Below are positions 53,989 through 61,689 of a stretch of 64,000 bases of DNA, one piece after another. The DNA lies in NCBI RefSeq assembly GCF_009497895.1, contig NZ_CP033116.1, positions 1,984,001 to 2,048,000 of the forward strand. The letters run 5' to 3'. The translations under genes and the position numbers were made by a program. The DNA comes from Halopseudomonas pelagia. GTDB taxonomy: Bacteria; Pseudomonadota; Gammaproteobacteria; Pseudomonadales; Pseudomonadaceae. The notes beneath the pieces were generated by a model that worked only from the letters and a program-made list of their open reading frames with translations, searched no databases and had not been told where the DNA came from. Each line of letters starts with the position of its first letter. Positions within the stretch are counted from its first letter, which is position 1.

Positions 53989-54753
53989 ATGACCAAAGCA
54001 TTGTTCCGTTATCAAGACCGCTTGATCAATAGACTGGACCTCATTGATGACGCCGACTCCGAAGCGTTGATTCACAAGCTTGCTTCGGTTACCACGCCGT
54101 CTACGGTGGCCTTTCTCAATCAGCATGCGTACAACCTGGCGCAGGAAGATCCTCGCCTGCAGCAGGGATTCGCCGAGATGACCTATCTGCTCAGGGATGG
54201 CATCGGGATCAAGTGGGCCTGCCAGCTCAATGGTCGAGAGCCCAAAGCCAATATGAACGGCTCGGATTTTATCCCCCGCCTGGTTAATCATCTGCTCGAA
54301 GTGACCCCCTGTGATTACCAGTTTTTCGCCATGGGTACGCGCGATCCGTGGTTGGAAAAGGGCGCCGAGAATCTGTTCAAGCATCACCGGTTCCACGCGG
54401 TTGACGGATTCCAGCCGGCGGAAACCTACCTGGATTATATTCGCGGGCATCTTGACCCGACGCGTGTCCCCGTTATTTTGCTAGCTATGGGCATGCCCAA
54501 GCAGGAAGAGCTGGCACGGCGCATTCAGACGACGATTAATGGCCCGGCTTTGATCATTTGCGGCGGCGCGATCCTGGATTTCGCTGCTAATCGCGTAAAG
54601 CGGGCACCGCTGCTTTTCCGCAAATCCGGGATGGAGTGGCTGTATCGTCTACTCAAGGAACCTAGGCGGCTGGCCAGTCGATATATTCTGGGTATTCCTC
54701 GGTTTTTCTACTATCTCGCCCGTAACGGTATGGTTTCCCGCCAAGCGCGCTAG
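53989..54753 (+). CDS. WecG/TagA/CpsF glycosyltransferase
   Basis: 254 residues from ATG 53989, with GAG 10 bases upstream; ATG 53965 is an alternative. GT26 fold: LNQHAYNLAQEDPRL, MTYLLRDGIGIKWACQLNG with the catalytic Asp, NGSDFIPRL, FFAMGTRDPWLEKGAENL, VILLAMGMPKQEELARRI, and RRLASRYILGIPRFFYYLA membrane-facing tail. Such enzymes add a sugar to a lipid-linked acceptor (ManNAc in WecG and TagA). No polysaccharide locus surrounds it; the next four genes might supply or use its product. Confidence 0.9.
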   Translation: MTKALFRYQDRLINRLDLIDDADSEALIHKLASVTTPSTVAFLNQHAYNLAQEDPRLQQGFAEMTYLLRDGIGIKWACQLNGREPKANMNGSDFIPRLVNHLLEVTPCDYQFFAMGTRDPWLEKGAENLFKHHRFHAVDGFQPAETYLDYIRGHLDPTRVPVILLAMGMPKQEELARRIQTTINGPALIICGGAILDFAANRVKRAPLLFRKSGMEWLYRLLKEPRRLASRYILGIPRFFYYLARNGMVSRQAR

Positions 54754-54825
54754 TCCCGCCAAACAAATTGAACGATTTCGCCAGGTTTATGCCCAAAACT
54801 ATGGACATAACGACGGAAGAAAATC

Positions 54826-55857
54826 ATGACGGACGACCTCCAGCGGCTTGCAGCCATTCTTGATGTCATCGCCAAGCGGCCCCAGCCTCTCCGTCATGAC
54901 GCCGAGCTTCAAGTAGCCATGCGGGTGTGCGTCGAGCAAGGTCTCGACCGCTTACCCCTGCCGGCCGGGGGGCAGACTTTACAGCGCTGGCGCGCGTTGG
55001 CCTCTGTAGCAGGCCATGACCTGGCGCTGGCCAAACTCTATGAAAGTCATACTGATGCTATCGCCATCCTCCATGAGCTCGATTCCAGGCATCTGCAAAC
55101 TGATGGTTTGTGGGCTGTCTGGGCTGCCGATCCGCCTTACGCGCGCTTGAATGTGGGCCATGACGCTGAAGGCGTGGCGCGGTTGCATGGGCGAAAAGCC
55201 TGGTGCTCGGGAGCAGCGCAAATTGATAGCGCGCTGATTACCGCGTGGGATGAACAGAATCAGCCGCGATTGGTGGCGGTCAATCTCGATCAGCGCCAGG
55301 TCACAATCAGCGATCAGGGCTGGCAAGCAGTAGGCATGGCCACCACGGCCAGCGTGGAAGTGCAGTTTGACCAGGCGCAAGCCACTCTTGTCGGCGGGTG
55401 CGACAGTTACCTGTCAAGACCTGGCTTCTGGCAAGGCGGTGCCGGCATCGCGGCCTGTTGGTACGGGGCTGCTGCAGCATTGGGCCAAGCTCTTAAAGCG
55501 CATTGCGCCAAGCGAACCGATGACCCGCATGCGCAAGCGCATCTAGGGGCGGTGGACGCGACCCTGAGTAGCGCCGCAGGAGCATTGCGCGACTGCGCCC
55601 AGTGGATTGATCAGCATCCGCGGCAGGATGCGCAGTGGGTAGTACGTCGCGTTCGTGCTCAGGTAGAGCAGGCTGCGGATGAGGTGCTCAAACGAGTAGG
55701 CCGCGCGTTGGGGGCCACGCCCTATTGTCGCGATCCACATTTTGCCCGTCTGGCGGCGGATTTGCCGGTATTCATGCGTCAAAGCCATGCGGAACGGGAT
55801 CTGGCCGAGCTGGGGCGGCAGGTAGCGAACGCCGAACACCTGACCTGGCAGTTGTGA
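54826..55857 (+). CDS. acyl-CoA dehydrogenase-like flavoprotein
   Basis: 343 residues, short for the family. N-terminal and middle halves follow the fold (GHDLALAKLYESHTDAIAIL, GRKAWCSGAAQIDSALITAW, VQFDQAQATLVG). The C-terminal helical domain (QAHLGAVDATLSSAAGALRD, VEQAADEVLKRVGRALG) ends in FARLAADLPVFMRQSHAERDLAELG, without the YEGTNEI-type catalytic Glu segment. It may be a monooxygenase-like or non-classical member. First of a four-gene unit; 6 bp before the PIG-L gene. Substrate unknown. Confidence 0.75.
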   Translation: MTDDLQRLAAILDVIAKRPQPLRHDAELQVAMRVCVEQGLDRLPLPAGGQTLQRWRALASVAGHDLALAKLYESHTDAIAILHELDSRHLQTDGLWAVWAADPPYARLNVGHDAEGVARLHGRKAWCSGAAQIDSALITAWDEQNQPRLVAVNLDQRQVTISDQGWQAVGMATTASVEVQFDQAQATLVGGCDSYLSRPGFWQGGAGIAACWYGAAAALGQALKAHCAKRTDDPHAQAHLGAVDATLSSAAGALRDCAQWIDQHPRQDAQWVVRRVRAQVEQAADEVLKRVGRALGATPYCRDPHFARLAADLPVFMRQSHAERDLAELGRQVANAEHLTWQL

Positions 55858-55863
55858 CGCGCC

Positions 55864-56688
55864 ATGACCCCTGAGCAGATTGCCGGTATTGCACAATCAA
55901 AGCCCACCGTCGGGACCGAGGTCAGAGCGCCCTCTGCCGGCGCTTTTGGCGTGTGCGGGACGCCGCTGGAAGCATGGCAGCGCAGCAGCGCGTTAGCCGC
56001 AGTACCCTGTGTTTCCTTGGCAGAACTGACCCCGCATTCGGCGCAATTGATTGTCATCGCGCCGCACCCTGACGATGAAGTCCTGGCCTGCGGCGGTCTG
56101 CTGGCGGCGCTGGCGGAACGAGGTGCAGCCGTCACGCTGGTGTCGGTCACCGACGGAGAGGGCAGCCATCCGGATTCCCCGTTGTGGCCGCCACACAGGC
56201 TACGCAGCGTACGGCGGCAGGAAAGTCGCAGTGCCATGACGTTGCTGGGCTTCGCGCCGGAACAACTGGGCTGGCAATACCTGGGGCTGCCCGATGGCAG
56301 CGTCGCCGCCCACGCCGCGGTTCTGGAATCATGCCTGGCGTCCCTGGTGCGCCCAGGCGATTGCCTGCTGACCACCTGGCGCGGTGATGGTCACTGTGAC
56401 CACGAGGCTGTAGGTGAGGTAGCTGCGGCCAGCGCCCGACGTGCCGGTGCGCGGCTGATCGAAGCGCCGGTCTGGGCCTGGCATTGGGCCACACCTGAAG
56501 ATCCGCGTTTACCCTGGGCGCGTGCGCGCAAATGGATGCTGGATGATCAGCAACTTGCCAGGAAGCGCCTCGCCGTGGCGGCTCACGTCAGTCAGTTGCA
56601 AGGCGACTCCAGTACGCAAGCCGCGCCAGTACTGGACAACGCTACCCTGGCGCGGCTGCTGCAACCCTATGAACTGTTCTTTACATGA
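55864..56688 (+). CDS. PIG-L/LmbE deacetylase
   Basis: 274 residues. Zn-binding and catalytic motifs are present: IVIAPHPDDEVLACGG (AHPDDE, here PHPDDE) and the later HCDHEAVGEV. The family removes N-acetyl groups from GlcNAc in sugar-lipids, mycothiol, bacillithiol and antibiotic precursors. A 60-residue N-terminal extension precedes the domain. It is followed after 10 bp by the methyltransferase. Confidence 0.88.
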   Translation: MTPEQIAGIAQSKPTVGTEVRAPSAGAFGVCGTPLEAWQRSSALAAVPCVSLAELTPHSAQLIVIAPHPDDEVLACGGLLAALAERGAAVTLVSVTDGEGSHPDSPLWPPHRLRSVRRQESRSAMTLLGFAPEQLGWQYLGLPDGSVAAHAAVLESCLASLVRPGDCLLTTWRGDGHCDHEAVGEVAAASARRAGARLIEAPVWAWHWATPEDPRLPWARARKWMLDDQQLARKRLAVAAHVSQLQGDSSTQAAPVLDNATLARLLQPYELFFT

Positions 56689-56698
56689 GGGTAGTGCC

Positions 56699-57298
56699 AT
56701 GAATATGCCCGCCTCTTATTTCGACAAAATGTTCGAAGCCAGTGAAGATCCTTGGGCCTTCCGCGAGCGCTGGTATGAAAAGCGCAAGCGTGATCTGACG
56801 CTGGCCAGCTTGTTGCGCCAACAATATCAGCGGGTGTTTGAACCCGGCTGCGCAAACGGCGAACTCAGTCTGGCATTGGCCGAACGTAGTGTAGGTTTCC
56901 TCGGGCTGGACATATGCGAGCGCGCGGTAGCCTTGGCTCGCGCTCGTCTGGCGCAGCAAAGTGCCGCGACAATCAATCTTGGCCAAGTGCCCGAGGATTG
57001 GCCTGCAGGCAGTTTCGATCTGATCGTGCTCAGCGAGCTGGGCTACTATCTGGATGAAGAGCAGTGGGTGCGGGTTATTCAACTCGCGCAGCAGAGCCTG
57101 CGGCCGCACGGCACGCTGCTGGCGTGCCACTGGTTACATCCCATCGACGGCTGTCCGATGGACGGCACACGCGTCCACCAGTTACTTGCGCAGCACCTGA
57201 AGCTGCATCGTAACGTGCGTCATGAAGAAGCAGATTTTCTGCTCGAAGTCTGGAGTAGTGATCTGGCTCCGATGCGCCTGCAGGAGCGGGTGACTTGA
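56699..57298 (+). CDS. class I SAM-dependent methyltransferase (NodS-like)
   Basis: 199 residues from ATG 56699, with GAGGG 7 bases upstream; the frame is open upstream but overlaps the PIG-L gene. SAM loop VFEPGCANGELSLALAER, acidic VGFLGLDICERAVALA, and SFDLIVLSELGYYLDE. The N-terminal YFDKMFEASEDPWAFRERWYEKRKR resembles NodS-type N-methyltransferases of Nod-factor synthesis, which work on a deacetylated amino sugar; that would fit the upstream deacetylase. Stop overlaps the next start. Confidence 0.87.
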   Translation: MNMPASYFDKMFEASEDPWAFRERWYEKRKRDLTLASLLRQQYQRVFEPGCANGELSLALAERSVGFLGLDICERAVALARARLAQQSAATINLGQVPEDWPAGSFDLIVLSELGYYLDEEQWVRVIQLAQQSLRPHGTLLACHWLHPIDGCPMDGTRVHQLLAQHLKLHRNVRHEEADFLLEVWSSDLAPMRLQERVT

Positions 57299-57993
57299 TT
57301 GGCGTTATCGTGCCGGCCCACAACGAGGAGGCGCTGCTCGCCGACTGCCTGCGCTCGGTGCAAACGGCTGGCAGGCACGCGGATCTGCTCGGAGAGACAG
57401 TCTGTGTAGTCGTGGTGCTGGATACCTGCGAAGACCGTTCAGCAGCGATAGCCAAGAGCTTTGGCGCCGATATTCTGGAAGTGCAGGAGCGCAACGTTGG
57501 CCATGCACGCCGGGTCGGTGCTGAATGGTTGCTGGCCAAGGGCGCGCGCTGGCTGGCTATAACCGATGCCGACACGCTGGTGCCGGAGGATTGGATCAGT
57601 TGTCAGCTGAGTTTCAAGGCCGACGCAGTCTGCGGCACTGTGCGTATTGATTGCTGGGAAGACCTGCCTGATGCAGTTCGTCACCGTTACGCTCAAGAGT
57701 ATCAGCAGCGCGAAGAGCACCGGCATATTCACGGAGCCAATCTCGGCGTCTGCTCGCAGGCCTATCAACGCGTGGGTGGCTTTCTTTCGCTTGTAGCGCA
57801 TGAAGATGTGGCGCTGGTCAGAGCGCTCGAACAAGCTGGCGCGCGGATTGCCTGGACGGCGCTGAACACTGTGAGTACCAGCGCCCGCCTGACTGCGCGA
57901 GCTCGTGGCGGCTTCGGTGACTACCTCAAGGCGCTGGCTGTGGAAACCGTGGCTGCCGGTGTGCAGGCGGCAACGTCAAGGCCGCTGCGGTAG
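57295..57993 (+). CDS. family 2 glycosyltransferase
   Basis: 232 residues from a TTG overlapping the methyltransferase stop (TTGA). GT-A fold: VIVPAHNEEALLADCLRSV, VVVLDTCEDRSAAIA, WLAITDADTLVPEDWI with the metal-binding DAD, and HIHGANLGVCSQAYQRVGGF. No membrane segment. Last gene of the four-gene unit. The donor and acceptor are unknown. Confidence 0.88.
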   Translation: MIGVIVPAHNEEALLADCLRSVQTAGRHADLLGETVCVVVVLDTCEDRSAAIAKSFGADILEVQERNVGHARRVGAEWLLAKGARWLAITDADTLVPEDWISCQLSFKADAVCGTVRIDCWEDLPDAVRHRYAQEYQQREEHRHIHGANLGVCSQAYQRVGGFLSLVAHEDVALVRALEQAGARIAWTALNTVSTSARLTARARGGFGDYLKALAVETVAAGVQAATSRPLR

Positions 57994-58104
57994 CGGCCAA
58001 GCCGGTGGCGGAATGTGCAGCGGTGCCATGATCCAACTCCATTAGTCTGAACTTTCGGCGGTGTGTTGGTCGTATCTTCTACATGAACGTGATTGGAGTT
58101 GAAT

Positions 58105-58641
58105 ATGAGCAATGCATTGCAGGGCAAGCATGTAGCCATTCTGGTAACTGATGGATTCGAGCAAGTCGAGTTGACCAGCCCCAGAGATGCGCTGAAGGCG
58201 GCTGGCGCCAGTGTGGATATACTGGCCGATAAATCTGGCAAGGTTGAAGGCTGGCATCATGACAAGCCAGCAGACAGCTTTACGGTGGACAAAACCTTCG
58301 AAAATGCGTCTTTGGCTGACTACGATGCCATCGTGCTGCCGGGTGGGGTGTTCAATAGCGATAACATCCGCATGGATGCTGATGCCCAGTCACTGGTGCT
58401 CGAAGCCGCTGGGTCGGGCAAGCCGATCGCAGTTATCTGTCACGGTGCCTGGATATTGGCCTCGACCGATTTGGTGCGTGGCAAGACCATCACCAGCTTT
58501 CCATCGCTGAAAGATGACCTGACCAATGCTGGCGCCGATTGGGTCGATCAGGAAGTGGTCGTAGACGGCGAGTTGATCAGCAGCCGCACTCCGGATGACC
58601 TGCCTGCCTTTAACAAGGCGCTGGTCGCTGCGCTGAGCTAA
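58105..58641 (+). CDS. DJ-1/PfpI family protein
   Basis: 178 residues from ATG 58105 with GGAG 6 bases upstream. PfpI-type: AILVTDGFEQVELTSPRDAL, ADYDAIVLPGGVFNSDNIR and the nucleophile Cys in AVICHGAWIL. Family members include YhbO/YajL deglycases and proteases; the general-stress PfpI role is likely. Own terminator. Confidence 0.93.
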   Translation: MSNALQGKHVAILVTDGFEQVELTSPRDALKAAGASVDILADKSGKVEGWHHDKPADSFTVDKTFENASLADYDAIVLPGGVFNSDNIRMDADAQSLVLEAAGSGKPIAVICHGAWILASTDLVRGKTITSFPSLKDDLTNAGADWVDQEVVVDGELISSRTPDDLPAFNKALVAALS

Positions 58642-58675
58642 GCGGCAACCGCTGCACACTGGTGGTTCGGCCACT

Positions 58676-58711
58676 AAAAAGCCTCATCCGCGAACCGGAT
58701 GAGGCTTTTTT
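58676..58711. terminator. strong bidirectional terminator
   Basis: AAAAAGCCTCATCCG pairs perfectly with CGGATGAGGCTTTTT, loop CGAAC. Serves the DJ-1 gene on plus and the small secreted protein on minus. Confidence 0.95.
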
Positions 58712-58723
58712 ATTCGGCTAAGA

Positions 58724-59011
58724 TCATTCCAGCTCGCTGGTGCAGCTTTGTGCGGCGGCAATCAGCCGTTTCTGAATGGCTGGATCAACGGCGTCACCGC
58801 CCATGGCTTCCAGTTCTTCAGTGCTGAGATCCTTTGCAACCTCATCCGCGGCACAACCACAAAAAGTCTCTGCCTTGACTGAAGAGTGCTCCAGTTGCGT
58901 GGTTTCAACGCATTCGGCGACGAAGTTTTCCCGAGCATTGTCAGGCCAGTCGGCAAAGGCGGGAAGGGCGAAGGCCAGCGGCGTAAGAAAAGCGATGAGA
59001 TGACGCTTCAT
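58724..59011 (-). CDS. small secreted Cys-containing protein
   Basis: 95 residues. Signal peptide KRHLIAFLTPLAFALPAFA, AFA cleavage; mature part of about 75 residues with four cysteines (FVAECVET, ETFCGCAADE, AAQSCTS) which could form two disulphides, and many acidic residues. Ribosome site AAGGAGT lies 6 bases upstream of the ATG. Conserved hypothetical type; function unknown. Confidence 0.75.
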   Translation of the reverse strand: MKRHLIAFLTPLAFALPAFADWPDNARENFVAECVETTQLEHSSVKAETFCGCAADEVAKDLSTEELEAMGGDAVDPAIQKRLIAAAQSCTSELE

Positions 59012-59418
59012 TTGAAACTCCTTTTTTATTGCTGATATCGATCATGGGTGATCGCTGGGCCCAGGACTAGAGGGCGCTACTTTTTGGAGGTCCGCAGACC
59101 GCAGTAGTTCATTTATCCCGCTGCTGCGGTGTAGCACAGGGATGATTGGCTATCACCATCGCATCGTTTTGCGACTGTCTTGGCAAAAAGCACAGCGCTT
59201 GGTCGGATAACGGGAACTTGTGCTGCATAACGGGGTCACTCGGCTGGCGGAACACAACCTCAGAAAGCTCTGCGCAGTACTGGCCATACGCCTTACAGTC
59301 CGTAGACTCAGCTTAAAAGACAGGGTATCCGCTACCGCCGTCGCACTCGATTGCTGACAGAATTCAATGCATCAGACCCTGGCCGTCCGATTCAGGTCAT
59401 GAGTCTGAGCCGCTGCAA
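59012..59418. other. 407-bp intergenic region, no gene recognised
   Basis: Between divergent genes. Apart from a short hairpin GATCA-TGGG-TGATC at about 59041-59054 (AATCGATCATGGGTGATCGC) no coding, tRNA or repeat signature was recognised; it should contain two promoters. Confidence 0.55.
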
Positions 59419-60099
59419 GTGAAAAAAGTTATGTTGATAGCCAAAAGTGCTTCTGCTGTTTCGTTCCCTCGTGTTGCTCGCATGACCTCCTGTGCTGTTT
59501 GTTTCGGCGCTTTGTTTGCACTGGCTATGCCCGCCAATGCCCAGGAAGAGGGTAGTAACGAGCGCTGGGTGAGTGACAACCTGAATACCTACGTTCGTAG
59601 TGGGCCCACTGATGGCTACCGGATTGTAGGCACCCTGACCTCGGGTGAACGGGTCGAACTATTGACTACCCAAGGCGACTACAGCCGGGTACGCAGTGCC
59701 TCAGGCGATACAGTGTGGATTCCCACTAGCGAGTTGCAGGAGGTACCCGGCCAAGGCGAGCGGCTGCCCCAGCTGGAGGCGCAGGTTGCCGAGCTCAGCG
59801 CTGAGCTGGAAGGCATTGATGCGACCTGGACCACGCGGGTGCAGGGCATGCAGGAAACACTCGATTCACGTAAAGCCTTGATTGATGAGCTGGAAGCTAC
59901 GCGTCAGGCATTGCACGCCGAATTGACCGAGACCCAGTCTGAATTACGTAGCGTGCAGGCGCAGCTAGGCGATGAAAATAAGCAGGTATTGATGCGCTAC
60001 ATGCTCTATGGCGGCGGTATTGCCGGGGTGGGTATTATCTTTGGCTTGATCCTGCCGTCCATGACCCGTAGCCGAAAGCGTAACGATGGCTGGGTATGA
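59419..60099 (+). CDS. SH3-domain membrane protein (TIGR04211/YgiM type)
   Basis: 226 residues from a GTG at 59419. Signal peptide ending MPANA, a bacterial SH3 domain (about 48-108: WVSDNLNTYVRSGPTDGYRIVGTLTSGERVELL), a coiled coil (about 115-190: LEAQVAELSAELEG, LDSRKALIDELEATRQALHAELTET) and a C-terminal transmembrane helix (YGGGIAGVGIIFGLILP) with a basic end. This is the standard order of the family; the role is in cell-envelope function but not defined. It ends 4 nt into the first possible start of ppnN (ATGA). Confidence 0.9.
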   Translation: MKKVMLIAKSASAVSFPRVARMTSCAVCFGALFALAMPANAQEEGSNERWVSDNLNTYVRSGPTDGYRIVGTLTSGERVELLTTQGDYSRVRSASGDTVWIPTSELQEVPGQGERLPQLEAQVAELSAELEGIDATWTTRVQGMQETLDSRKALIDELEATRQALHAELTETQSELRSVQAQLGDENKQVLMRYMLYGGGIAGVGIIFGLILPSMTRSRKRNDGWV

Positions 60100-60158
60100 C
60101 GGTAGCGTTGGACGATTCTGGTAACATGAAGCCCTCTATTTTCGGCTCGGACACCAGA

Positions 60159-61529
60159 ATGCAAAAACACGTCGTCAACGTTTCAGTCAACCCCCGGGGC
60201 AGCCTGGAAACGCTGTCCCAGCGCGAAGTACACCAGCTCAGTGAAGCGGGCTCGGGCAGTACCTACAGTCTCTTTCGCCAGTGTGCGTTGGCCATTCTGA
60301 ATACCGGCGCGCAGATTGATAATGCCAAAACCATTCTCGAAGCTTACGAAGACTTCGAAGTGCGCATTCATCAGCAGGACCGAGGTGTTCGACTGGAACT
60401 GTTGAATGCGCCGGCAGACGCGTTTGTCGATGGTGAAATGATCGCCAGCACTCGGGAGATGCTGTTCAGTGCGCTGCGCGACATCGTCTATACCGAAAGC
60501 GAATTGGGCAGCCCCCTCATTGATCTGAGCAGCTCGCCAGGTATCACCGATTACGTTTTCCAGTTGCTGCGCAACGCCCGTACCTTGCTACCTGGCGTGG
60601 AGCCAAAAATGGTGGTGTGCTGGGGTGGTCATTCGATCAACTCGGAGGAGTACAAATACTCCAAGAAGGTGGGCCACGAACTCGGTTTGCGCAGCCTGGA
60701 TATCTGTACCGGTTGCGGCCCTGGCGTGATGAAGGGGCCGATGAAGGGCGCGACCATCGCCCATGCCAAACAGCGCATTCACGGCGGCCGCTACCTGGGC
60801 CTGACCGAGCCGGGCATCATCGCTGCCGAGGCGCCGAATCCCATCGTTAACGAGCTGGTGATACTGCCGGACATCGAAAAGCGTCTGGAAGCCTTTGTAC
60901 GCGTTGGGCACGGGATCATTATTTTTCCCGGCGGTGTGGGTACTGCCGAAGAGTTTCTGTATTTGCTGGGTATTCTGTTGCACCCGGATAACCAGGGTGT
61001 GCCGTTCCCGGTCATACTCACCGGGCCGAAAAGTGCTGAGGCCTACCTGCAACAGTTGCATGCCTTTGTTGGCGCCACGCTCGGGGCGGATGCGCAAAGC
61101 CGCTATCAGGTGATTATTGATGACCCGGGGCAGGTCGCGGTGCAGATGGCCGCAGGGTTGAGAAAAGTCAGAGAGTTTCGTCGCGAGCGTAACGACGCTT
61201 TCCACTTCAACTGGTTGCTGAAAATCGAAGAAGGGTTTCAGCGCCCGTTCGACCCCACCCATGAGAATATGGCCAGCCTGCAGCTTACCCGCGCCGTACC
61301 CGCCCACGAGCTTGCCGCCAACCTGCGCCGCGCCTTCTCTGGCATTGTCGCCGGCAACGTCAAGGACAATGGCATTCGCCGTATTGAAGAACACGGGCCC
61401 TATGAGAGCCGTGGCGAGGCACACATCATGCAGCCGCTGGACGAGCTGCTCCAGGCATTCGTGGCTCAGCATCGCATGAAGCTGCCTGGCGGTTCGGCCT
61501 ATGTGCCCTGTTACCGCGTCGTGAGCTGA
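60159..61529 (+). CDS. ppnN: nucleotide 5'-monophosphate nucleosidase PpnN (YgdH)
   Basis: 456 residues from ATG 60159, where family similarity begins (QKHVVNVSVNPRGSLE); the frame opens at ATG 60096, overlapping the previous gene, which is the main alternative. N-terminal PpnN domain, then the Rossmann LOG core with GCGPGVMKGPMKGA and IIIFPGGVGTAEEFLYLLG, the PGGxGTxxE nucleosidase motif, and a C-terminal domain. Hydrolyses purine and pyrimidine monophosphates to base and ribose 5-phosphate; E. coli PpnN is bound by ppGpp. Confidence 0.93.
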   Translation: MQKHVVNVSVNPRGSLETLSQREVHQLSEAGSGSTYSLFRQCALAILNTGAQIDNAKTILEAYEDFEVRIHQQDRGVRLELLNAPADAFVDGEMIASTREMLFSALRDIVYTESELGSPLIDLSSSPGITDYVFQLLRNARTLLPGVEPKMVVCWGGHSINSEEYKYSKKVGHELGLRSLDICTGCGPGVMKGPMKGATIAHAKQRIHGGRYLGLTEPGIIAAEAPNPIVNELVILPDIEKRLEAFVRVGHGIIIFPGGVGTAEEFLYLLGILLHPDNQGVPFPVILTGPKSAEAYLQQLHAFVGATLGADAQSRYQVIIDDPGQVAVQMAAGLRKVREFRRERNDAFHFNWLLKIEEGFQRPFDPTHENMASLQLTRAVPAHELAANLRRAFSGIVAGNVKDNGIRRIEEHGPYESRGEAHIMQPLDELLQAFVAQHRMKLPGGSAYVPCYRVVS

Positions 61530-61689
61530 TCAGCTAACGCTAGCCCCTAGCCCAGCAGGTGTCTTACACATTAATATGGCACCTGCAGTTCTTCTTTTGC
61601 TACCTCTCTCTACTCAACCAACATCACCAAACGGATGACCTCCCTCAGCTTGCGCACAGGGTCACCGCCAGGAGCCAGAGCAGCGCTTT

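Noticed and set aside
60588..61472. 294-codon minus-strand frame opposite ppnN
   Set aside because: Antisense of a conserved gene, no recognisable protein pattern.
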